The position numbers and the translations under genes were made by a program. The notes under the pieces were generated by a model, which worked only from the letters and a program-made list of their open reading frames with translations, was not told the DNA's origin and did no database searches. Positions 19,563 through 32,066 of a stretch of 64,000 nucleotides of DNA are shown piece after piece; position 1 is the first letter of the stretch, and each line of letters starts with the position of its first letter. The stretch is from contig NBAY01000069.1 in the NCBI GenBank assembly GCA_002794775.1, positions 62,001 through 126,000 of the forward strand, read 5' to 3'. Source of the stretch: Porodaedalea pini. Taxonomy: Eukaryota; Basidiomycota; Agaricomycetes; Hymenochaetales; Hymenochaetaceae.

Positions 19563-20865
19563 TTGTTGTCTTTTCATGCTGATACATTTACAGTACTGGT
19601 GCAATTGTGTCATTCTCAGGATGTGGCATGTAAATTCTTGAGAAAAAAATTATTGGGAAACTGTGTAGACTCTGTAAGGGGTGTTCGAAGGAGGGGTGAA
19701 ACCACTGTACAAGCTTCAGAAAGACTCGTACTCGGACTCGGACTTGGACATTTATATCGTGAGCCAAAAAAGGAAACGAAAAAGAAAAAAATAGAGTTCT
19801 ACGTAGGAGACTTGAAACTAGGGGCAGTCTACAAATTACAATACACTACTTTCTGCATCAACGATAATAACAAAACAAAACGAAACGAAACGAACGAACG
19901 CACGAACACAAAACGGGAGAGAGAGTCCGAATTGGAGCGGAAGGAGAAGATGGGAACACAAGACGAAAACAGAATACGAAATGATCACGAAGAAAGAAAG
20001 AACGAAAAAAAGAGCGAGAGAAGAGAGAGTGGGCCTGACGAGGCACTTAAGAAAAACGAATTGCAGAAGGGTTCACCCGACGTCAGAAACCGGCGTGTGA
20101 GGGGATGCCAGTCCGAGTCCGAGTTCGAGTCGGATGGCGAAGGCGAAGGCAGGAGGGGATGCGAATGAGCGAAGGGAAGGAAGGGGGGGCACCGCGCAAT
20201 TGGGCGAGAGGGAAGGGGCTCTATGAGAAAAGGAAGGTGGGAGGACGGACTATTTGTATACGAGAAGCAAAAAGGAGGGTAAAGAAGGGAGTACACCGAG
20301 AGAAACTGCGAGTGAGTACATACACCATACGCTGTACAGCATTAATACATACACATGTGCATATTAGTACTGATACTATACATTCAAGAGGGGAGGCGAG
20401 CGGACGGGCGAATGGGTGCCTGAGAAATGCGAACGCAGTGGGAAACGGGATGGATGGGAGCGGGAATACGAGTGGGGAGAAGAGAAGAGAAGGGAAAATA
20501 ATCTCGGAAAGTAATTTCGGGGTGGGAGAAGAGCGAGAGGAGAGAGAGAAGAAAGGGGGAAGAGGGTATGAAGAGTCTTGAGTCTGAGTCTGAGTCAATT
20601 GAGGCCGATCAGGCCCTACACGCTCGCTCGTCCGCAGCAGCGGAACAAGACCAAAAAAAGCGCGAAACCGGAAAAGGATGAACGGGGCGAATGTGAAAGG
20701 GAATAAAGAAAGTGACAAATTCAAAGGGAGTAAAACAGCGACCGAGAGGCCTGGCATGTGTGCAATTCAGTCGTTTCAGTGAGTCCCATTCGTCAGACAA
20801 AGGCAAGGCAAGGCGTGTGCGTGAACCAGTAGTCAGAACTCAGAGGAGCCAAACGAAGACGGATG
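19563..20865. other. purine-rich intergenic region downstream of the 7TM gene
   Basis: From about 19860 to 20760 the plus strand is strongly purine-biased, with long GA-rich stretches and clusters of GAGTCC/GAGTCT pentamers (20109-20135 and 20577-20597). Open frames here are low-complexity on both strands. No gene is recognised. The convergent 3' end of the 7TM gene lies at 20866. Confidence 0.6.
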
Positions 20866-22248
20866 TTACACGCCCCGCGCGCTTTCCCACCGCTCGACTT
20901 GGCGCTCGACGACAACCTCCACGCCGCGCAGCTTCTGCTCCACCACGCCACCCGCGCGCTCCGCAAGCTCCCACCCCGCCTCTGCCTCCGAGTCGCCCTC
21001 GTCCAGTGCGTCCGACTCCGCGCGCCGGAATTTAGTTAGAGGCGGCAGATATACGCTCTGCGGGTGCGCGTGCGTCGTAGTGGGCACGCCGGCGCGGCTC
21101 TCAACCGCGCTGAACGTCGAGTCGAGGACACCGGCACTGCTGCCGAATCCGCTTCCGGTGCCGGTGCCTGTACCACCACCGCCGGAGATGGTAAAGCTAC
21201 GACGCCATGAGAGCTTGCTCGGCGTCATCGCGTCACCACTCGTGAGCATTGCCTCGCGCGAGATCGCCTGGCCCCGTGCGACGCGCCACATGATCAGCAG
21301 CGGACTCACCGCCTGCACCTGGCCGAGCACCGGCAGCACTAAATTCTGCACGTTGCTGTTCCGCGCATAGGTGACGATGAAGATGAGTGCCGTCACGGAG
21401 TAGAGCGCGGCGCTCTCGACGAGCATCGCAGCAACGGACGTGTAGGTGCGCGAATGGTGTGTGGAGAGCACCGCGCGCGTGCGCCGTCGGATGAAGTAGA
21501 GTTTTCCGACGATAAGGGAGGTGACGAGGATGTTGAGCGAGGCAGAGATGGACCAGTAGGGGATCCCGAAGTTGACGGTTGTCGTTGACCAGAGGTTCGC
21601 ATTTGGCTGTGTCAGCTGGAATAGGAGGATGACGCCCATGCCTGTCGGATAGTGACAGAAGTAAGAAGAGAGTCTAGCGCGGTGATGTGCGAATACGCAC
21701 TGAAGGAGCCGAGTAGCAGTATGCACGGGATGAGCGCGATCCAGTAATTAAAGTTGTAAATCAGCCAAAATCGGTAGATCTACGAGACGAGACGGTGATT
21801 TAGAAGACGAAAGTGGGCGAGGCTAAAGCTACAAACTCACCACAAGCCCATCCGCAAACCAGTTCAGAATGACATACGCAGTGGTCCCGAAGATATTGAC
21901 AAAGTCGCCATACTGCGCCGCAACGAAGCTATTCGGCCCGCCGGGAAAATTCCGATCATCGACAAACGTCAGCTCGTTGAATCGCGCCTCGGCGGCAATG
22001 CCAAAGGTGCCGAGGATGAAGTTCCAGGTGATGTACGCGACGAGGCCCCAGGAGACGCGGGGTTTGGCGCCGCTGCCGAGGCGGTGAGTGGGGTGTCTGA
22101 CGAGGTGGTGGAGGACGAAGAGGAAGAGGGTGAGGTGCACGCCGTATGCGACGCTGGAAAGGACGACGCCGACGAAATTGGAGCGCTCCTCCCACAGGGC
22201 TGCGGCGGACTCGTCGGTCGGGGCCCAGGACGGAGACGAGGCCGACAT
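20866..22248 (-). CDS. seven-transmembrane protein (orphan receptor-like)
   Basis: Three exons on the minus strand: 22248-21841, 21779-21701 and 21641-20866. They are joined by introns with GTGAGT...CGTAG and GTGCGT...GACAG borders. Both junctions keep frame and give 420 residues. Seven hydrophobic segments can be placed. The first is near NFVGVVLSSVAYGVHL, the third at TTAYVILNWFADGLVIYRFW, the fourth at YWIALIPCILLL and the last at LVLPVLGQVQAVSPLLIMW. A long Ser/Gly-rich acidic cytoplasmic tail of about 130 residues follows. The overall layout fits a family of 7TM proteins that is strongly expanded in Agaricomycetes and has no settled ligand. Plasma-membrane signalling is inferred only from topology. 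Confidence 0.82.
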
Positions 22249-22812
22249 TGGGGTTGTGGTGGAAGGGAAGGGACTGGGACGGGTCGGGGGGGCATGTGGG
22301 GTTCTGTGCTGCAGGGAGTATAAGAGGAGTCTCGCGGTTCTCGGACGTTGCCAGCTCAGAGCGGGAGAAAGTGCCGGTGTCAGTTCTACATAGTTCTGTC
22401 TGCTGTCATCCCCGCAATCGGCCAGAAGCGCTCACACTCACACTGTCAGTGTCACTCGATCGTCGTACGCCAAAGCTGGTCTCGTGACCGTTCTCACCAC
22501 CGTCTTCCTATTCTTGCCCTATCGTGCCTGCACACTCGCATGCCGCGAGGTGCCCTGTCCTCTTGCTTTGTCGCTATTTGTATTATAGTCGCCATAGAAC
22601 AGGCCTAGGAATCAACGTCCGAGTCAGTAATTAGCGCACGCCGATAATGCATATCAGATATTGCACGAGTTCACAACCACAGCCTGAGGACAGGAAGAGC
22701 AAGTAGCGATGACTGAGTCAAGCTACGAGCTCCCGTCGTCACGCGACTCCTTTCCGCTTCAAGTCTACATCCGAAACCATACCTCTCCCTCCCTGTATAA
22801 CACCCAATATCA
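22249..22812. promoter_or_regulatory. divergent intergenic region of the 7TM and LysM genes
   Basis: About 560 bp separate the two divergent start codons. A TATA-like CTGTATAAC lies at about 22793-22801, roughly 15 bp before the plus-strand ATG. A GAGTATAAGAGG motif at about 22316 lies upstream of the minus-strand gene. No other element is recognised. Confidence 0.4.
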
Positions 22813-24144
22813 ATGTCCTCTTCCTCGTCCTCCTCCACCGAGCTCTGCCTTGCCTGCAGCGGCAGCCCCCTCTCCGGCTCACGCCAAATCCAGCCCAATC
22901 CCAAACTCTCCAAATTGATAGCGGAGTCGGAGTCAGAATCGGAAGTCTTCCGCACCTCGTGCTGCGCACGCCCCATCTGCGCCTCCTGCCTCCGCGCGAA
23001 CCCGCGCCTCGCCCGCTATGCACCATGTCTTGCGTGTCTCGGCGGCGTGCGTGCCGTCGCGGGCCCGGGCCCGGGGCCTTCGAGGGGCCGGAGTCGGAGT
23101 CGGGGTCGGGGATGCAGGGATGAAGAGAAAGGGAACTTGAAGGGAAGGGCGGAGGAGTATGAGAATTTTAATATGGATGGTGCGCTGAGAGATGGGGATG
23201 TCTTTGCTATCGGGGATGAAGATGAGGACGAGGATGAGCACGATGAACGAAGCGCAAGTCCACCGCCCGCCTACCGCGAATCCGTCAAGCTCTTTGAACC
23301 CGAACCCGAACCCGCTCCCGCTTTAGAACCCACCTCCGGACGCGATGAAACCATTAACGCACCAACCTCCTCCGCCTCAGCGTCACCCGAGCCGCTATCT
23401 AACCGTGCCACACCTGGGAAACATTACATCCGGAAGGAGGACACGCTGCGCGGGCTCGCGCTGCGGTACGGCGTCGACGTGCGTCTTGATTATTTCCACT
23501 CTCCACGCCGCATATCTATCCTAATACTGAATTCTCGTCTCTATCTTTCCATTTTTATTGAATGGATGAGTAGGGCCGCGCGCTGTGCCGGCTGAACAAT
23601 CTGCCGCCGAGCACACTGAGCACGACGCCGCACCTGCTGCACACGCGCGCCGTGCTGGTTCTGCCGCCCTCGGCATCTGCGGAGAAGAACGACGCGAAGA
23701 GACGTGAGTGAATGCCCGTCCATTCTCTGTATCAATGCATGCGCTGAGACGGGGAGGGGTTGTTCCTCAAATGCAGACGATCGATCTCGCGAACGCGACC
23801 GCGAGATCGAGCTTGAGAGGACGGCGAAGCGCCTGCAGCTGATCACGAAAGAAGCCGACTGGCGCGTAGCACGCGCGTACGCCGTCCTCGCGCAGTCTTC
23901 TTCTTCCTCCGGCTCCGGCTCCGGGACTGGTATCGGTTCATCTCTCTCCTCTCTACTCCGTGCAGGCGCCGACACCGACGAGAAAGACGAGAAGAGCCGT
24001 ATTGCTGATGACGGAGAGGGCGGGGCAGACGCGACGGCCCAAGAGCGCGCGCTAGACGCGTACCTGGAGGACGACGCGTGGGAGGCGCGTGAGCGCACGG
24101 CGGGGCGGGGGCCGTCTTCTTCCGGTGCTTCTTTTCCTCGTTAA
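22813..24144 (+). CDS. LysM-domain protein with Cys-rich zinc-finger-like N-terminus
   Basis: Three exons (22813-23478, 23574-23703, 23777-24144) join in frame through GTGCGT...GAGTAG and GTGAGT...TGCAG introns, giving 387 residues. Residues about 11-75 contain a Cys-rich module (CLACSG...CCARPICASCLR...CLACLG) that resembles a RING or treble-clef zinc site. An acidic/Ser/Pro-rich linker follows. The LysM domain starts near residue 203 (HYIRKEDTLRGLALRYGVD). It is completed across intron 1 (GRALCRLNNLPPS...AVLVLPP). A basic helix and Ser-rich tail end the protein. There is no signal peptide, so this is an intracellular LysM protein rather than a secreted chitin-binding effector. Its role is unknown. 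Confidence 0.85.
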
Positions 24145-27100
24145 CCTCGGCGTCAGCGCAGCTCTGGAAAAATCGCCATGGGCTTCGTTTCTGAGATGTC
24201 GAATTGTGATGATGTTCAGGATGTTGCTGCCCTTCGTTCTCTAGACACGCGTCATGTCATCCGCATCTTCCTTTATTCTCAAAAACACACACGTGAACGC
24301 GAATATAAACACATATCCAATCACCGAATTCGTCCCCGGGTTGGGTTAATATTCTTAAAGGGATCCGCATCAGCACGCAAGCCGTCGCTCATTCGATCGC
24401 CGTCCGAGTATTAACCCGAATCCAATTGTGCAAATGCCCAAATTCGAAGCGCTGCGCGTGGCTGTCACGAAGCCCTGTTTTTTCTCTCTCTCTGAGTCTG
24501 AGCCCTTGGTTTCTTCCTGGACTTGCCAACTGGGAAATGCGTCCGTTGTTTAGAAGCTCAAGGGAGTAGGGGAGGGGAGGGGCTGGCGGTTGAGGAGGCC
24601 GAGGACTAGTACTTGGGGATGAAATGAGGATGTGATCGGTGCCTTGGCGCACTTCACCGCTGGCTGCCAGTACTAGTGTTTTGCTGTCTGCTGTCTTGGT
24701 GTCTATCTTCTGGCTCTCGACATGTCGGCGTGGATGTCACGCGTGCTTGATCGTGGCATGTCGTAATTCGGGTTTGAAGGCTGCGGCTCAATATTAATCA
24801 AGGACAGGGAAGGTGATCGCCGTTCGTTTCCCCATCCTCAGGCTACTCCTACTCTTACTCCCAGGCCCCTCTCCTTGCACTCCTCGTCTCATGTCCCGCC
24901 GTACGCTTACATAGTAGCGTTGAAATACCGACTCAGACGCGATTAATAAATGAGAGCACGAGAAATATCCCTCCGAGTCCCTGCTGCTCGTCGCTCGATT
25001 ATTTTAACCCGGCCCTTCTGTCTTTCATCAGCCCCGACTTCTCTCCCGCTCCCGATTCCGATTCCGAAACCTAAACTCAAAGTCGAAGTACTACTACTAG
25101 TTCCGCGTACGTGGCCGGCACGAAGCCTCATGCCATCCCCGTCTCACTTGCTTCTCAGAGTCAGATCTCTCTCTTCCAGGCCTCGCGAACGTCGATCTTT
25201 TTTTTGCCAGTACTAGTACTAGTGCTAGTGCATTCGTCATGATGCGGGTCGTTTGCTTGGAAGGGTGGGGGTCATGATTTTGAAGGCTAGAGGCCGCGGG
25301 GCGATTAATATTGGTGCATTAATATTAATATTGATGCGCTTTATCAATATCAATATTATATGTCTGCTGCCATGCCGGAAACTCGAACAATATTTATGGA
25401 CGCAAATTTATACAGTACTAGTACTAATGGCTGACATGAAGCCGGGACTAGTACTCTTGACTCTTGACTCTTCATCCTCCTCTCCTTTCGCTCTGTCTTA
25501 TCCCCTTCCTGCGCAGTCTGTTAAGACGGTGACGGTGACGGTGTGTGCATCGATTGAATATTAATCCTGCCATTCGCACAACCTTTTCTCCCTCCCCTGG
25601 GCCTTCAAGGACTCGACTTTTCGAAACACAGAACAGGGTCAAAGCTGCGTATACATGTTGGCTATCGCGCGCGAAGTTTCAAGTCTTTTTTCATCACAAG
25701 TATTAATATTGATCCTCGCGAGCCCGAAGTCGTCGAAATTACCGGGGGATCAAGAGGGCTTGGATAGAGGCGGCAGGCAGCAGTTAGGAAAGCCGAGGCA
25801 CCAGGAGCGATCGGCGCTTGAGCTTCAAGTTGAACAGCTTGACGCAAAAAAGAGAAAAGAGTGCAAGCTGAACACTGGCTCGGTGGAGGCAGCTGATGCC
25901 TTTGTCTGTGAAGTCACAGGATCAACTCAAGGATACAGTGTGTATTCGAAGTTGGCCGAGAGTGTTGAATCAATGCTGGATGCAGTTCAAAAAGAACTCA
26001 AGTGCCAGTGGCGAGATTAATATTGATCTCTCGACCCGTACATTAATATTGATGCGCTTCACAAATGATCCTCTCCCCCCAATATCGGTGCGCCAGAAAC
26101 TTTAGTTCTGTACACTGGCAGTTGTGATCACTTCAAAAGAACGCCAAAGCACCTATAGCCGAAACCAAGCGAATGGCTATCTGGCTGGCGTGTCGCGAGG
26201 AACCCCGTGTACTACAACAGTACATACCGCAACAGGTCAGATTGGAAATTGGAACGACATCTCCGATCGCGGAATTCAAAAAAAAAAAAAAAAAGCGCAC
26301 TGAAATCATTAATATTCCTGCCACCCGAAGGGAACTCGGAAAATATTTGAGTTCATTTGTGAATATTAATGCAGAAGTGGCCACGGAGCCTTCAGGCTCG
26401 CTTCTCTTTTGAGACGTATATGCTATTTTTTACAAGCAAAGGGCCCATCATTTACTGTAGATGTGAGGGCACGCGATTTCTCTTTGCATAATGGCTAAAA
26501 TAGATAGCCTGAGATGATGACATATATTGCAAAGCCTGATTGAACTGGTCAAAAGGTTTAACTAGTTCTGGACAGCTTTGCATCCTTCCGAAATAGAGTT
26601 GGAGGTCTTTAGCAGATCAAACGGCTTCCGCGATGATGCTGAACAAAATCTTATGCTTCGCGGCACACTCAGGCAAGGTTGCTATGTAATTTATAAGCTG
26701 GCTGTAACAAAAGTACTGCAATATTAATACTCTCCTGTTCTAATCTAAGTTGGCACTGTTTATGATATATCCGGTACATGCCTCTGGTGGATTTTCACAT
26801 GCAGTTGTAGTCTGCCTTGTTCTCCCTTCGGCATGCTCAAATCCAGAAGGTAGAAATGCAGTGCCAATGAAAACCTCCATTGAGCATGTCATTCAAGTCA
26901 TCATTAATGTTTTTGTTACACTTTTTGTATTGTTTATACAGAAAATGTTGTGATTTTTTTTGGAGTGTGTATATAAACTTGAGAAATATTAATGGGGACT
27001 TGTGTGTATTACATATTCTGGTCTGGTTTTGCATGAAGGACGAGATGCATGATGCATGTTAATCACGATCAGTGTCTTGACCTTCCACATTTGGGTATGT

Positions 27101-27677
27101 CAATCGACTCCAAAAATGGGCGGTGGGGGTGATGAACACTTTCCGGAACCACCTGTGTGTAAAGTCCAAATAAGGATTCCAGTACATTCTACACAAAAAT
27201 AGTGACCTGAAGCGGCAGATTCTTCAACTTTCAAGTGGACAGCACGTCAGGAGAATAAAAAATCACAAAAGCGGGACCAAACTTTCTGAACTCTCCAAGA
27301 TGATCGTCAGGATCGACATGGGTCTTTTGGAAACACCTTTAATTTTGCACATTGTCTACATATCTTTGTCATGATTTCTCACAACACCTAAAGCGACCAA
27401 CTGATGAATCAGGCAAGAGCCATCAAACGATAGACTGGTTGCTTGATTCTTATGCGCTTGATAACTTTACACATGATGTAGGGCAAACGGACCTACATGG
27501 CACCGCGTATCGGAACTTTCAGTATCAGCATATTACCATTATGAAGTGCATCTCTGTGAGCTGCGAGCCTGAGATCACCCATCTATCTCTCGCACCCAAC
27601 TTCCTCACAACACCGTCTCCTGCATTCACATTGTCGAGCTAAAGAGAAAAACAAGAGCACGAGAAGGTCTACGTCCA
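24145..27677. other. repeat-rich intergenic region
   Basis: No convincing gene. It contains dispersed short palindromic motifs. ACTAGT/AGTACTAGT runs occur at about 24603, 24671, 25096, 25206-25225, 25416 and 25446. ATTAATATT(G) runs occur at about 25302-25360, 25703, 26017, 26041, 26308, 26361 and 26720. A CTTGACT triplet repeat is at about 25455. The open frame 25655-26020 overlaps these motifs and has no recognised domain. Confidence 0.55.
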
Positions 27678-29340
27678 ATGCCAAGACACGGTGACTCACG
27701 CTCGCAATCCCATCCTCGTCACGGCCGTCATCAAGAGCCCGGCAGTAGTTCAAGAAACCCGCCGCCTCAAGAATATTCGGTTCAAAGAGCACCTACATAT
27801 CCATCACGAAGACCAGAACCGGCGAGAGCTCCTCTAGTAATCAGGGTAGGATCTTCGAGCACCCGGCCTCCTGCGCCTCTGCCTCCTCCACCACCACCTG
27901 AGAAAACGCTTGAAAAGGCCGGGACTGTGATAAATGGCTACAAGTCCATAAGTTGGCTAGGGAAAGGGAAATATGGAAAGGTTCGGGTAAGCACATTGTT
28001 ATCTGCTCGTCTGTGGCCATCGCAATGCTCGTGACTGACAGTCTCTCCCCTCCTTTCGCAACTGAAACATCGACTTGAAGAAATGCTACAATGAGAAACT
28101 GGACTACGTCGCAGTCAAGATCCTGAAAGAAGAACCCGGGAACGAGCAAAGGACACAACTTCAATGGTCAGAAGAGGCTACATTACTCAAATTCAAGAAC
28201 GACGAATATAAAAGTCGGAACATTGTAAGTGCTTTCTAATACAACTGTCGATAATCTTCAAGCAGTGCTGACGTCGATGATACACTCTCATCCTTGCACC
28301 GCTTGCAACACTCAAGATCATATTCTATGAGAGCTTTTCTTACATGTACCTTGGGTCTCGTTACAGATGCTTCGTGTTTGAGCTTGCAGAGGGTGGTCAC
28401 CTGACACGTAAAATAAAGAAAAACAAAATGACCGAGATGAATAAGAAGGGCGTCTTACTGTATGTGCCATGTTGCCAACTTCTTGATATCTGGCATCTAG
28501 GAGCTTATCTTCCTCGAAACTGAAGTGCCTGCCTGAATGGACTGCAATACCTGCACCGTAAGGGTTGTGTGCACTGTGATATCAAGTAGGTATCAATGTC
28601 GTCGTGATGACCTGGAAGTTCCCAACTTGACATCTGCCTGCCCAGGCCAGAAAACATCTTGCTGAAGGATCCTGATTTATTTGACATAAGAATCACAGAT
28701 TTCGGAGTGTAAGCGCATTTTTAACCTCCTGCTTTGGCCAAGTAGTATACCTGCCTAGCAGAGACTGAATCACGATCTCTTAGTGCAAAATGGCTTCCTG
28801 TAGGGTATAAGGTAGTACCTGTCACTAGTCTTGGAGGGACACCAAGTTACATGGCACCTGAAGCATATGACTTTACACTACATCGTGGTTTGGATATCTG
28901 GTCTATGGGGTAAGCTTATTAGTCTAAATCTGTCACAGAATCATTTTTGTTGAAAAACTTTGTAGTGTTACGTTATGGGAGATGTACAATGGCATAGGCA
29001 CGCTGCCAGTTTGCCCGCCCGACAAAAAATTAGATGTGTTAGAATTGCTTCTAATGATGAGTAAAAGCATGAATCTGACCAGTTAACGTACAGGAAACGG
29101 CAGGGCGACGTTTACTGGTCCGAGTGTCGCAAATTAAAGGAAGAGAAGTATTGGGATACATCAGGTTGGAAGGGAAATCAAGGAGGCAAGTGAAACGATT
29201 TGTTTAGTGAACGAAGCTAGCATTGAACTCATAGAAAACCTACATTTAGCCAAAGCATTGTGTCAACGCATGCTTGACCTAAGCTATAGCAGCAGAATAA
29301 CAGCAGAGGATGCATTTGACGATACGGTACGTGGTTTTCA
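27678..29340 (+). CDS. Ser/Thr protein kinase, multi-exon, 3' part unresolved
   Basis: The ATG at 27678 opens a Pro/Arg-rich N-terminus of about 80 residues followed by a kinase domain. Exons that join in frame are 27678-27986, 28081-28224, 28317-28459, 28526-28585, 28646-28708, 28784-28909 and from 28966. Motifs appear in order. They are the Gly-rich loop (LGKGKYGKV), the ATP lysine (VAVKILK), the catalytic loop VHCDIKPENILL (HCD replaces HRD), metal-binding DFG (ITDFGV), GGTPSYMAPE, LDIWSMGVTLWEMY, and a C-lobe end with RITAEDAF near 29300. Past 29070 no GT-AG junction of normal length keeps the frame into KRQGDVYWSECRK (29097 on). There may be a frameshift, or a very short or GC-AG intron. 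The kinase family is not assigned; the loop HCDIKPEN resembles several CMGC and CAMK groups. Confidence 0.72.
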
Positions 29341-31624
29341 TGATTGGCACCGCATTATGATGATATTTAAATACGTCATTCCCGCATAACATAGTGGCTG
29401 AATTCAAGGAACTAAAGCTTCAGGACGCTAATTACATCAGAATTTAATGACTGCTCGCGCAGACTAAGTCACTAAGAGTATGTTAGCATAGTCAAAGGCT
29501 GGAAGTATTTGGATTCTAGAGTAATAAGTTCGATTCATCCTGGGTTGCGTCGAGATTAGTGAGAGATGTTCATGCCAGATCCATGCGAAAGAACGTCGAC
29601 ACGCGAGATTATGACCCCCGTGTATGGACGCCACCAATATAAATGTCAACGCCAAGGGAAACATTAATGTTAGATATAGAATGGGTAAACTGGTATCTGC
29701 AGTAAGAGATCAGAATAGAAAGCCAAGCCTGTAGTTACAAGATGAATGGATACAATATACTGTTGGGAACTAATTCTAGTGAAGAGAATGATATGAAATC
29801 TAAGTAATATAATGGCAGTGTGGATAAGCTTGGGTATAATAGGCGGCGGTATTGATACCGTCGACGATATGCCGTGGTTACGTGCTGAGAGGAAAGACGG
29901 AAAAACAAGCAAACGAATAGTCTGCGTAAGCCACGCCGCGAAAACAAATAAGGATGCATCTAGATCTCGAACTTGAACCCTGCTCTGCGGGCCGCTTCGA
30001 GCGCCTCAGGGCCGCGAATTAGGCTGGGTCTCAGTGGTTTGTACATATTCGACGCATATGCTCTTTCGCCAAGCGTTGCCTGTGTCTGCTCGACCTGTTC
30101 TGCCGTCGGGACCTAAGCGATCGCGATTGATTCAGTATAAGAAAACAATGATAAAAATCAATAAAGGTTCACTGGGAAGATGTCATATCGACTTCGCAGC
30201 ACGACACGCGTTGGTACTGGGCGAGGAACCATGTGCGCTGCCGCACGCACAAGAACAAAACACAGCGCACGAGAGAGTGCAAGGAGGACATATGTCGCGC
30301 GGTGCACACCGCGCACCTCCGTCTCCCGCAACTGTCCGACGAACTCAGGTGGTGCGCACGGTGCGCCGTATATATTGTATTCATATGTGGTTGACTCTGC
30401 TTCCTCGCCTTCGGAGGCAAGATCCGCTTTGAGTACGGGCCAAAGGGAATGCTTGAGGAGGACGACGTCTTCTGAAACTACGACGAAAATCTGTTCGCCT
30501 CCGACATAAGAAGGCATCGGGTTGATGGTGGGACCAAGACAATACTAAGTATCGGAGAATCAACCAATATTTCAGTTTCTTGTAGAATGCAGTCGGCAAA
30601 CCTCCTTAGTCTGGAAAACCTCCCAGAAACCGGTTACAAACGGCTTCACATTGGTCACTCTCTTCACTGCCTTTATCTATCATACGCCAATCAGCATCAT
30701 CTAAGTAAAATCAAGAGAAAAGGCAAACATACAATGTCCGAGATAAAACTCCTGAACCCAACAAACCATCCAATAAAGATCGTGAGATCAATGGACAACC
30801 TTCTCGCACAGCGGCACTCGCACTGCACTTGACGAGCACAACGGTGCCGCGGGGCAGACACATTCTTCGATTTGCGCGGAGATTGCAACATAGACATGAT
30901 TGCCGTTAGAATCGAGAGGTTCGAGCTAAGAGTAGCTGTGGTCGGCGTTGAGTCCAGCGAACTCAGGATTCGGGATCAGTGTGTAAGACTGATGGGTCGT
31001 CCTCGAAGTGCTCTTGCAAGTCCCGAGACAATAGCAGCCTCGCGCTTTAAATGCCGAGTCTTGTATGCGCCCAGGCCTGTGTTCTCACCTCAAAAGGGAG
31101 CGAATGCGGAAAGACGCAAAAATGGCCACAATTTTTGTATAACGCAGGCTCAAGCTATGCTCCCGAAGCGCGTCCAAGCGTCCGAAGACGAGGCCAACAT
31201 ACTTGCAGGCTGTGGTCCCTCCTAGCGCCTTGCCCTTGCCGGCCAGATAGGCAGTGTACTCCACGGCCGTGCCGCATTTGAACTAAACTAGTTAAATGAG
31301 TGCCGTACCAGATTTAGAGGGAGAACTTACGCGAGGAACATGTCAAATGACGAAACGGGTGTATAATAGGGCAGAAGAGAGTACGCTGCAAAGATTCGGT
31401 TTCGTATTTCTTCAAAGTACCTAAGGGCCTTTTCTAATTGTCGGCAGTGCATCGATGCGGGAGATAAATGAGTTTTACAGTAGAGAGAAGTGGCGTGAGC
31501 CTCGGGCTCTCCGTGCTGAGGCCTGAGCACAGATACACACATCACGAAAACTATCCGCGGCTGGTAGTGACATTTAGTTCTGACACGCATTAGGCAAGGA
31601 TCAGCACTGCCTATATCACAGTAT
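29341..31624. other. intergenic region, no gene recognised
   Basis: Only short open frames on both strands, without a recognisable domain. GC-rich between about 30180 and 30450. It ends at the ATGTG target site of element B1. Confidence 0.6.
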
Positions 31625-31629
31625 ATGTG

Positions 31630-32053
31630 TGTCATGGACGCTTTTTAAATTATCTTATCTTATCATATCTTATCCATCCATCACTAATCACGCTTATTCC
31701 TGCTTACTCATTATTCATTACGCTCCTTCTCGCACTATCCTTACTCGCTGACCGATCCTATGATTTCATTATTCTATGAAGTTCCACGACGTTCTATCAT
31801 CTATCCTTATGTAGTAGTTAATTCCCTGGTCCGTGCGCAGCCGCTGAAGGGTATATAAGTAGGTAGTCCTCCTGTACTTATCCCCTAGTTTCGACCTGGT
31901 CAATTCTACCTGGCTACGTCCAGAAGCTACTCCTTATCTCCGCGCTGTGTCAGTTCCCCCTGGCTCACTGCTCTCTCTCTTGTCTCCCTCCTCCTCTGAC
32001 TGAGTTCCGCGCGACCCGGCTACCATTTGCGTACCCGTAGTCCGTCGCTGACA
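31630..32053 (+). repeat. 5' LTR of B1, with promoter
   Basis: TATATAA at 31852-31858, and AGTTTCGACCT at 31887-31897, 35 nt downstream. The latter is the predicted transcript start used for self-priming. Confidence 0.92.
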
Positions 32054-32055
32054 CA

Positions 32056-32066
32056 AGGTCGAAACT
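32056..32066 (+). promoter_or_regulatory. B1 primer-binding site, self-priming type
   Basis: AGGTCGAAACT lies two nucleotides after the LTR end. It is the exact reverse complement of AGTTTCGACCT at 31887-31897. Confidence 0.75.

Noticed and set aside
20105..20757. Open frames on both strands of the purine-rich tract
   Set aside because: Stop codons are rare there because of base composition. The peptides are low-complexity.
25655..26020. 121-codon plus-strand open frame
   Set aside because: It overlaps dispersed ATTAATATTG motifs and shows no domain or plausible neighbouring exons.
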